From assembly GCA_014378345.1 (NCBI GenBank), contig JACMNW010000246.1, positions 1 to 5,096 on the forward strand: a stretch of 5,096 nucleotides of DNA. The letters are read 5' to 3'. Numbering within the stretch: position 1 is the first letter of the stretch; the number at the start of each line of letters is the position of its first letter. The notes beneath the pieces were generated by a model, which saw only the letters and a list, made by a program, of their open reading frames with translations, searched no databases and was not told the DNA's origin. The translations under genes were made by a program, and so were the position numbers. The DNA comes from Pseudorhodobacter sp. Its GTDB lineage: Bacteria > Pseudomonadota > Alphaproteobacteria > Rhodobacterales > Rhodobacteraceae. Below, piece after piece: positions 1 through 5,096 of the stretch.

Positions 1-134
1 CCGCAAACGATCGCGCGCTGATAGATCAAAAAGCAGATCATATCATTGGCAAGTGACATTTGCGCTTGGATTGGGGCGGCGCTACCGTTTTCCCGCGCGA
101 TCCTAATAATACTGCCGGGGTCTGATTTGCTCAT
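1..134 (-). CDS. Possible N-terminus of a divergent minus-strand gene (partial), unknown product
   Basis: Reading leftwards from an ATG at 134-132, the frame is open for 44 codons to the window edge with no stop. The protein begins MSKSDPGSIIRIARENGSAA, has a second in-frame Met at residue 26 (ATG at 59-57), and then a more hydrophobic stretch ending LIYQRAIVC. I do not recognise the family. About 61% of third codon positions are G or C (27 of 44), closer to a typical coding gene here than the competing plus-strand tail. A GGAG lies only one base before the first ATG, too close for a normal ribosome binding site, and the second ATG has no clear one. The frame also stays open upstream of the ATG through the intergenic region and beyond 239, so an open frame alone is weak evidence. 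If real, it would be transcribed divergently from the oxidoreductase-transporter pair. Confidence 0.25.
   Translation of the reverse strand, partial: MSKSDPGSIIRIARENGSAAPIQAQMSLANDMICFLIYQRAIVC
3..56 (+). CDS. Possible C-terminal tail of an upstream plus-strand gene (partial)
   Basis: This frame is open from the left edge and ends in TGA at 54-56. The 17 visible residues read ANDRALIDQKADHIIGK, a polar, charged tail that would be normal for a soluble bacterial protein. I do not recognise the family, and 17 residues are too few to assign one. The third codon positions are poorer in G/C (7 of 17) than in the genes to the right, and a rare ATA codon is present, both of which count against it. 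It overlaps the minus-strand candidate starting at 134, so at most one of the two is likely to be real. The flanking sequence to the left would settle it. Confidence 0.22.
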   Translation, partial: ANDRALIDQKADHIIGK

Positions 135-181
135 GCTCCAGCTGATAGCCTGACCCAGCCCTTTTCTGCAACTTCCACCGC

Positions 182-210
182 TTGACACCCCGCCCAAGCC
201 GTTCAAGAAA
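182..210 (+). promoter_or_regulatory. Candidate sigma-70 promoter for the oxidoreductase-transporter operon
   Basis: A perfect TTGACA lies at 182-187. At 17 bp spacing the -10 position is AAGAAA (205-210), which matches TATAAT at only three of six bases. Transcription would begin near 217, giving a leader of about 22 bases before the ATG at 239. A strong -35 paired with a weak -10 is common for alphaproteobacterial housekeeping promoters, but the weak -10 keeps this tentative. I see no convincing operator or riboswitch in 135-238. Confidence 0.3.
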
Positions 211-238
211 GGTTCACCTTCCCGCTGAAAGCCCTGCC

Positions 239-898
239 ATGATCCGCCTTGATATCTTTTCCGACCCCATTTGCCCTTGGTGCTATATCGGCAAGGCCAA
301 CCTTGACCGGGCTTTGGAAGCACATGCCGGACATCCGTTTGAAATTGAATGGCATCCATTTCAGCTAAACCCCGATATGGCGCCCGAAGGGGCAGATCGG
401 CGCGCTTACCTTGAGGCGCGCTTTGGCGGCAAGCAAAACGCCGTCGGTGTTTATGCCCGCGTATCAGAGGCGGCCGCAGCAGCCGGTGTGACCATCAACT
501 TCGAGACAATGAACCGCGTGCCAAACACCCTTGACGCGCACCGACTGATTCATTGGGCCGGGCTGGAGGGGCGGCAAACGGCGATGGTTTCAACGCTGTT
601 TCGCGCCTATTTCCGCGATGGCAAGGATATCGGCGACAAGGCTACCCTTGCAACTCTTGCCGGGAATGCGGGCATGGATGCGGCCCTTGCCGCGCGTCTG
701 CTGGCCACTGGTGAAGACCGGGCCGATATTACCGCCCGCGACGCCCATGCGCGCCAGCGTGGCGTCAATTCGGTTCCGACCTTTGTGATTGCCAACCAAT
801 ACGTGCTGACGGGCGCGCAACCCGTGGCCCTGTGGGCGCAAGTGATTGACGAATTGGCAACCGCCCCCAAAGGCGCCTCGAAACCCGTGGCACACTGA
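239..898 (+). CDS. FrnE-like DsbA-family thiol oxidoreductase (cytoplasmic)
   Basis: The 219-residue protein has a thioredoxin fold of the DSBA type (FrnE / 2-hydroxychromene-2-carboxylate isomerase-like superfamily). A beta strand at 2-8 (IRLDIFS) leads into the redox motif C12-P13-W14-C15, followed by YIGK as in FrnE proteins. A helical insertion follows, with MNRVPNTLDAHRLIHWA at 91-107. The cis-proline loop VNSVPTFVI (P180) faces the active site, as expected in this fold. The two active-site cysteines favour a disulfide oxidoreductase over the glutathione-dependent isomerase branch. There is no signal peptide, so it should act in the cytoplasm. The natural substrate is unknown. I chose the ATG at 239 because the fold begins immediately after it. 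An in-frame TTG at 182 would add 19 Arg/Pro-rich residues and coincides with the candidate -35 box. The ribosome site is weak (GAAAG at 227-231). The stop codon abuts the ATG of the transporter gene. Confidence 0.9.
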   Translation: MIRLDIFSDPICPWCYIGKANLDRALEAHAGHPFEIEWHPFQLNPDMAPEGADRRAYLEARFGGKQNAVGVYARVSEAAAAAGVTINFETMNRVPNTLDAHRLIHWAGLEGRQTAMVSTLFRAYFRDGKDIGDKATLATLAGNAGMDAALAARLLATGEDRADITARDAHARQRGVNSVPTFVIANQYVLTGAQPVALWAQVIDELATAPKGASKPVAH

Positions 899-2119
899 AT
901 GTCACTTAAAAACTTGGGGCGCGTGGAATTCATCGCCCTGCAAGCGATGTTGATGGCAATAACCGCCTTCGCCATTGATGCCATGCTGCCCGCTTTGCCG
1001 GACATTGCGCAGCAGCTTTCCCCCGGCAACCCGAACCGCGCACAACTGATCGTCACCAGTTTTGTGCTGGGGATGGGGATCGGCACACTGTTTGCCGGGC
1101 CAATTTCCGATGCGTATGGGCGCAAACCTGTCATCATCGCGGGCTTTGCCGTGTTCTGCGTCGGGGCGGCGCTGGCCTCCGTCGCACAATCGCTTGAGAT
1201 GCTGCTTGCAGCCCGGGTACTGCAAGGCCTTGGCGTTGCTGCCCCCAGAATTGTGCCCGTGGCTTTGATCCGCGATCTGTACTCTGGCCGTGAAATGGCC
1301 AGCATTATCAGCTTTGCCACGATGATTTTCATGCTGATGCCCGCCGTCGCCCCAGCCTTTGGCACCGTGATCATTCAAGGCTTTGGATGGCGCGGCTTGT
1401 TTGCGTCTTTCATTGTTTTCGCGGTCTTTTCGGCGCTTTGGCTTGGCCTCAGGCAACCAGAGACCTTGCCGCCAGCCAATCGCAGGCCCCTGCGGCCAAA
1501 GTTGCTTTGGCAGGGCCTGCGCGAAGTGTTGTCGCACCACACGGTCGTGATGTGCATCGCGGTGATGACTATGGGGTTTGGAGTTTTGTTTGGTACGCTG
1601 TCATCTACCCAACAGATTTTCGATATCACCTTTAGGCGCGGCGAAAGTTTCGCGCTTTGGTTCGGGCTGATTGCTTTGCTGTCTTTGCCTGCGGGATTTT
1701 TGAACGCGCGGCTGGTAGGGCGGCTGGGAATGCGGCGGCTGGTGACGTTGACGTTTCTGGCGCAGTTGGGGATTACGGTTATTGTTTTGGTTCTGATACG
1801 ATCAGCTATATTGCCTGACCAATATGCTTTTGCCGCCTATGTGGTCTGGGCGGTTTCGGTGTTTTCAATGGCAAACATTGTATTCGGCAATCTGAACGCA
1901 ATCGCTTTGGCGCAGTTGGGTCATATTGCGGGCCTGGCGTCTTCAGTCGTGATCGCTGCGGCAACCGTTCTGGCCGTTGCTGTGGCGGCCCCATTGGGGT
2001 TGATTTTTGATGGCACCCCGGTGCCATTGCTGGTGGGGGTGGCCGTGCTGCTGGCGCTGGCCATCGGGTTGATGCAGATGATGCCAAAGGATGTGCGCGT
2101 GATCAGCCCTTCGGCTTGA
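899..2119 (+). CDS. MFS multidrug efflux transporter, Bcr/CflA family
   Basis: The 406-residue protein is an inner-membrane proton antiporter of the Bcr/CflA drug-resistance branch of the major facilitator superfamily. The length is typical and about 12 hydrophobic helices can be traced (roughly 10-30, 48-68, 77-95, 100-122, 135-157, 163-183, then 212-232, 250-270, 280-301, 308-328, 340-368, 376-395) with a polar central loop at 185-208. Helix 1 carries the family segment AIDAMLPALPDIA with D27. MFS motif A is GPISDAYGRKP (67-77). Helix 4 has ARVLQGLG with R106, the motif B arginine, followed by LIRDLYSG. Motif C in helix 5 is degenerate: PAVAPAFGTVI at 148-158. Known members export bicyclomycin, chloramphenicol, sulfonamides or cysteine; the substrate here cannot be told. 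The ATG directly follows the oxidoreductase TGA (TGAATG) with no good Shine-Dalgarno, which suggests translational coupling. The 3' end overlaps mfd by 17 bp. Confidence 0.92.
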   Translation: MSLKNLGRVEFIALQAMLMAITAFAIDAMLPALPDIAQQLSPGNPNRAQLIVTSFVLGMGIGTLFAGPISDAYGRKPVIIAGFAVFCVGAALASVAQSLEMLLAARVLQGLGVAAPRIVPVALIRDLYSGREMASIISFATMIFMLMPAVAPAFGTVIIQGFGWRGLFASFIVFAVFSALWLGLRQPETLPPANRRPLRPKLLWQGLREVLSHHTVVMCIAVMTMGFGVLFGTLSSTQQIFDITFRRGESFALWFGLIALLSLPAGFLNARLVGRLGMRRLVTLTFLAQLGITVIVLVLIRSAILPDQYAFAAYVVWAVSVFSMANIVFGNLNAIALAQLGHIAGLASSVVIAAATVLAVAVAAPLGLIFDGTPVPLLVGVAVLLALAIGLMQMMPKDVRVISPSA

Positions 2120-2128
2120 CCACCTTTT
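2099..2128 (+). terminator. Candidate weak intrinsic terminator across the convergent 3' ends
   Basis: GTGATCAGCC (2099-2108) and GGCTTGACCAC (2113-2123) form an imperfect inverted repeat around the loop CTTC. It gives four inner pairs (A-T, G-C, C-G, C-G), one bulged T at 2117, two pairs, one A/C mismatch, then three pairs. A short CTTTTC follows at 2124-2129, giving four T residues for plus-strand transcripts. On the minus strand the sequence after the hairpin has no T run, so it would serve the transporter better than mfd. Both stop codons lie within it. The stem imperfections and short T run make termination efficiency uncertain. Confidence 0.33.
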
Positions 2129-5096
2129 CGGCCAGATCACGGGCAATGCCAAACGCGCCTTTGATACGGTCAGCCTCGGTTGCCCAATTCTGCGCCAGAA
2201 CAATCTTGTTATCGCGGACTTTCGCGCCATTCGTTTGCGCCTGAATAAACTCTACCAAACCCGCAGGATTGGCGAATTTATCGTTGTGAAACTGCACCGT
2301 CGCCCCTTTTGGTCCGGCATCAAGACGCGAGATGCCTGCCCGTTTGCACATCGCCTTGATGCGAATTACCAACATCAGGGTGTTAACCTCACGCGGTAGC
2401 GGGCCGAAACGGTCGATCAGTTCGGCAGCAAAGCCTTCGAGTTCGACCTTGGTGGCCAGCCCCGATAGACGGCGATAGAGGCCCAGCCGCACGTCAAGAT
2501 CGGAGACATAGGTTTCAGGGATCAGCACCGGCACGCCAAGATTGATCTGCGGCGCCCATTGATCATCGGCCACGCTAAGGCCGGTAAGTTCGCCCGATTT
2601 GATCTTGGCAATCGTGTCTTCCAGCATGGCCTGATAAAGCTCATACCCCACCTCACGGATGTGGCCGGACTGTTCTTCGCCCAGCAGGTTGCCTGCACCG
2701 CGCAGGTCCAGATCGTGGGAGGCCAGATTAAAGCCCGCGCCCAGGCTATCAAGCGACCCCAGCAAACGCAGCCGTTTCGTGGCTTGCGGGGTCAGTTTCG
2801 CGCGCGGTTTGGTGGTGATAAAACAATAAGCGCGGGTTTTGGCGCGGCCCACCCTGCCCCGGATCTGGTAAAGCTGGCTCAGCCCGAACATGTCGGCGCG
2901 GTGGACCACCATGGTGTTTGCGGTGGGGATGTCCAGACCGGATTCGACAATGCTGGTGGCGACCAGAACATCAAAGCGGCCATCATAAAACGCATTCATC
3001 TTGTCATCCAGATCGCCCGCCGCCAGCTGGCCATGGGCCACCACGAACGACACTTCCGGCACATGAGTGCGCAAGAAATCCTCGACCTCGTGGATATCCG
3101 ATATGCGCGGCACCACATAAAACGATTGACCGCCTCGGAAACGTTCGCGCAATAACGCCTCGCGGATGGTGATTGTATCGAATTCGGAAACATAAGTGCG
3201 GATGGCAAGACGGTCTACCGGCGGTGTGGCGATAATCGAAAGGTCACGCACGCCCGTCAAAGACAGTTGCAACGTGCGCGGAATTGGCGTGGCGGTCAGC
3301 GTCAGCACATGCACCTCAGACCGCATTTCCTTCAGCCTTTCCTTATGGGTGACGCCGAAATGTTGTTCTTCGTCGATCACCAACAGGCCAAGCGTTTTAA
3401 ACCGGATGCCCTTTGCCAGAAGCGCATGGGTGCCGATGCAGATATCCACCGTGCCGTCGGCCAACCCTTCGCGCGTCGCAATCGCATCCTTTGCGCTAAC
3501 AAACCGCGACAATGTCTTGATGTTAATTGGAAATCCGCGAAACCTTTCAACAAAGCTGCGGTAGTGTTGCCGTGCCAGCAAGGTTGTTGGGCAGACCACT
3601 GCCACCTGCATACCCGCCATCGCCGCCACAAACGCCGCGCGCATTGCAACTTCGGTCTTGCCAAACCCCACGTCGCCCACAACCAGCCGGTCCATCGGCG
3701 AGCCTTTTTCAAGGTCGCTGATCACATCAGAAATGGCGGTCAGCTGATCATCGGTCTCCGTATACGGAAAACGGGCCGAAAACGCCTCCCACATGGCATG
3801 CGGGGCCTCCAGAATCGGCGCATGACGCAGGGCGCGCTCTGCCGCGATCCGCATCAGGCGGTCGGCTATTTCACGAATACGGGCCTTCAGCTTGGCCTTT
3901 TTGGCCTGCCATGCCCCACCACCCAGACGGTCCAGTAGGCCTTCTTCATGGCCATAACGGCTGAGCAGTTCGATGTTCTCGACGGGCAGATACAGTTTGG
4001 CGCCTTCGGCATATTGCAGCGCCACGCATTCATGCGGCGCTTTCAGCGCGATGATAGTTTCCAAGCCAAGATAGCGCCCGACGCCGTGTTCGACATGCAC
4101 CACCAGATCGCCGATCGAAAGACTGTCAACCTCGCGCAGGAAATTATCGGCCTTCTTGCGTTTGCGGGGTTTGGATATCAGGCGGTCGCCAAGCACGTCT
4201 TGTTCGGAAATCACGCAAAGCCCGGGCGCGGTAAAGCCTTGTTCCAAGGCCCAGACCATAAGAAAGACGCCACCCTTACCATCGGGCAAATCGCGAAAAT
4301 CCTTGATGTCGCGCAGGTCTCTCAAGGCCTGTTCTTCCATCAGCCCGCGCAGCCGTTCGCGGGCACCTTCAGACCAGCTGGCAATCACAACCTGGCCATC
4401 TTGACGTAACGCACGAATATGATCGGCCAAAGCCCCAAAAAGACTAACAGATTCGATCTGTCGTTCCGGTGCAAAACTACGCCCTATCCGCCCACCGGCA
4501 TCCAAAACCCCCGGCCCGGGTGATTGTGGCAGGGGGGATAACTGGATCACCCGGTGCGGTGCAATGGCGGCTTCCCATGCAGCGTCATCCAAATACAATA
4601 GCCCCGGCGCCACGGGTTTATAGACCGTATCCATCCGGCCTTTGGCACCGAGCGCTTCGCGACGGGCATCATATTGGTCGTCGATGCCTTCCCAACGCGA
4701 AAGGCGCGCAGCGGTCACCTGATCATCCATCATCACCGACGCGTTCGGCAAGTAGTCAAAAATCGTCTCCAAACGATCATGGAAAAAGGGCAGCCAATGC
4801 TCCATCCCCTGATGCTTGCGCCCGGCACTGACCGCCTCGTACAATGGGTCATCGCTGCCCGCCGTGCCAAATTCAATGCGGTAGTTTTGCCGAAACCGGG
4901 TGATCGACGCCTCATCTAAAATCACCTCAGACACAGGGGCGAAATCCACGGATTTCAGCTTTTCGATGGTGCGTTGCGTCTCGGCGTCAAACCTGCGCGC
5001 GCCGTCCAACACATCGCCAAAGAAATCAAGCCGCACCGGGCCACCCGGCCCCGGCGGATAAATATCCACAATGCCGCCGCGAATGGCATAATCGCC
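2103..5096 (-). CDS. mfd: Transcription-repair coupling factor Mfd (5'-truncated by window edge)
   Basis: Mfd is a cytoplasmic ATP-dependent translocase that pushes stalled RNA polymerase off DNA and recruits UvrA for nucleotide excision repair. The 997 residues visible start inside the UvrB-like domain with GDYAIRGGIVDIYPPG. Visible R6, R22 and F26 align with E. coli R165, R181 and F185, the UvrA-contact residues, so about 159 residues are missing and full length should be near 1156. The RNA polymerase-interacting (CarD-like) domain follows from about 325, with GDLVVHVEHGVGRYLG and KLYLPVENIELLSRYG. The RecG-like SF2 motor has Walker A GDVGFGKTE (474-482), DEEQH (575-579), TATPIPRTL (601-609) and motif VI QIRGRVGR (744-751). 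The C-terminal TRCF domain (about 850-945) contains the characteristic LYRRLSG and ELIDRFGPLP. A GTG at 5069-5067 is an internal valine, not the start, since it would remove R6. All catalytic motifs look intact. Confidence 0.98.
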   Translation of the reverse strand, partial: GDYAIRGGIVDIYPPGPGGPVRLDFFGDVLDGARRFDAETQRTIEKLKSVDFAPVSEVILDEASITRFRQNYRIEFGTAGSDDPLYEAVSAGRKHQGMEHWLPFFHDRLETIFDYLPNASVMMDDQVTAARLSRWEGIDDQYDARREALGAKGRMDTVYKPVAPGLLYLDDAAWEAAIAPHRVIQLSPLPQSPGPGVLDAGGRIGRSFAPERQIESVSLFGALADHIRALRQDGQVVIASWSEGARERLRGLMEEQALRDLRDIKDFRDLPDGKGGVFLMVWALEQGFTAPGLCVISEQDVLGDRLISKPRKRKKADNFLREVDSLSIGDLVVHVEHGVGRYLGLETIIALKAPHECVALQYAEGAKLYLPVENIELLSRYGHEEGLLDRLGGGAWQAKKAKLKARIREIADRLMRIAAERALRHAPILEAPHAMWEAFSARFPYTETDDQLTAISDVISDLEKGSPMDRLVVGDVGFGKTEVAMRAAFVAAMAGMQVAVVCPTTLLARQHYRSFVERFRGFPINIKTLSRFVSAKDAIATREGLADGTVDICIGTHALLAKGIRFKTLGLLVIDEEQHFGVTHKERLKEMRSEVHVLTLTATPIPRTLQLSLTGVRDLSIIATPPVDRLAIRTYVSEFDTITIREALLRERFRGGQSFYVVPRISDIHEVEDFLRTHVPEVSFVVAHGQLAAGDLDDKMNAFYDGRFDVLVATSIVESGLDIPTANTMVVHRADMFGLSQLYQIRGRVGRAKTRAYCFITTKPRAKLTPQATKRLRLLGSLDSLGAGFNLASHDLDLRGAGNLLGEEQSGHIREVGYELYQAMLEDTIAKIKSGELTGLSVADDQWAPQINLGVPVLIPETYVSDLDVRLGLYRRLSGLATKVELEGFAAELIDRFGPLPREVNTLMLVIRIKAMCKRAGISRLDAGPKGATVQFHNDKFANPAGLVEFIQAQTNGAKVRDNKIVLAQNWATEADRIKGAFGIARDLAEKVVKPKG

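Noticed and set aside
135..160. Minus-strand promoter-like pair TTGCAG and TATCAG upstream of the possible divergent gene
   Set aside because: The boxes match consensus poorly (3/6 and 4/6) and would place transcription start almost on the ATG at 134. It is too weak to list without proof that the gene exists.
607..1374. A 255-codon minus-strand open frame across the oxidoreductase-transporter junction
   Set aside because: It lies antisense to two clearly recognised genes, crosses their boundary, and has a low-complexity Ala/Ser/Ile-rich product with no recognisable motif. Long antisense frames are expected opposite GC-rich codons.
902..1540. A 212-codon minus-strand open frame inside the transporter gene
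   Set aside because: The product is rich in His, Gln, Gly and Arg with no domain features, typical of a shadow of a membrane-protein gene.
2559..3155. A 198-codon plus-strand open frame opposite the Mfd C-terminal half
   Set aside because: It is antisense to conserved Mfd coding sequence, with no ribosome site or family features. The frame remains open only because of codon bias on the other strand.
3267..3938. A 223-codon plus-strand open frame opposite the Mfd motor domain
   Set aside because: It is fully antisense to intact, highly conserved helicase motifs. Its His/Arg/Gln-rich composition resembles no protein family I know.
3948..4409. A 153-codon plus-strand open frame opposite the Mfd polymerase-interacting region
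   Set aside because: It is a shadow of mfd. The apparent protein-like stretches mirror conserved Mfd codons.
1..5096. Search by eye for CRISPR repeats, insertion-sequence ends, tRNAs, phage or defence genes
   Set aside because: No regularly spaced repeats, terminal inverted repeats, target duplications, tRNA-like folds or hallmark proteins were seen. Coding continues with housekeeping-type genes throughout.

Overview
This window most likely comes from the chromosome of an alphaproteobacterium, with the Rhodobacterales as the best fit. That placement is an inference from moderately high GC with G/C-ending codons, the protein flavour and the gene neighbourhood. It has not been confirmed by a database search. 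Nearly all of the window is dense, ordinary coding sequence. I see no tRNA, rRNA, CRISPR array, insertion sequence or large repeat.

Layout. Positions 1-238 hold no complete gene. They contain two competing gene-edge readings that cannot both be right: the last 17 codons of a plus-strand frame ending at 56, or the first 44 codons of a minus-strand frame starting at 134. They also contain a candidate promoter with a perfect TTGACA box at 182-187. Positions 239-898 (+) encode a cytoplasmic DsbA-fold thiol oxidoreductase of the FrnE type with a CPWC active site. Positions 899-2119 (+) encode a 12-helix MFS efflux transporter of the Bcr/CflA drug-resistance family. Its ATG directly abuts the TGA of the oxidoreductase, so the two form a probable two-gene operon. 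Positions 2103-5096 (-) encode Mfd, the transcription-repair coupling factor. It runs convergently into the transporter, overlaps it by 17 bp, and is cut off by the right edge of the window (about 159 N-terminal residues missing by alignment with E. coli Mfd).

How the genes may work together. The oxidoreductase and transporter probably share transcription and coupled translation, which suggests a small detoxification or thiol-handling unit, but the substrate cannot be read from the sequence. Mfd is a housekeeping DNA-repair translocase that removes stalled RNA polymerase and recruits UvrA. Its proximity to the efflux operon is positional rather than a demonstrated functional link. The two transcription units converge on one shared stop region, where an imperfect hairpin spans both stop codons. 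I do not find strong evidence of a novel system here. The points most worth a second look are the oxidoreductase-exporter pair, the overlapping convergent 3' ends and the unresolved left edge.
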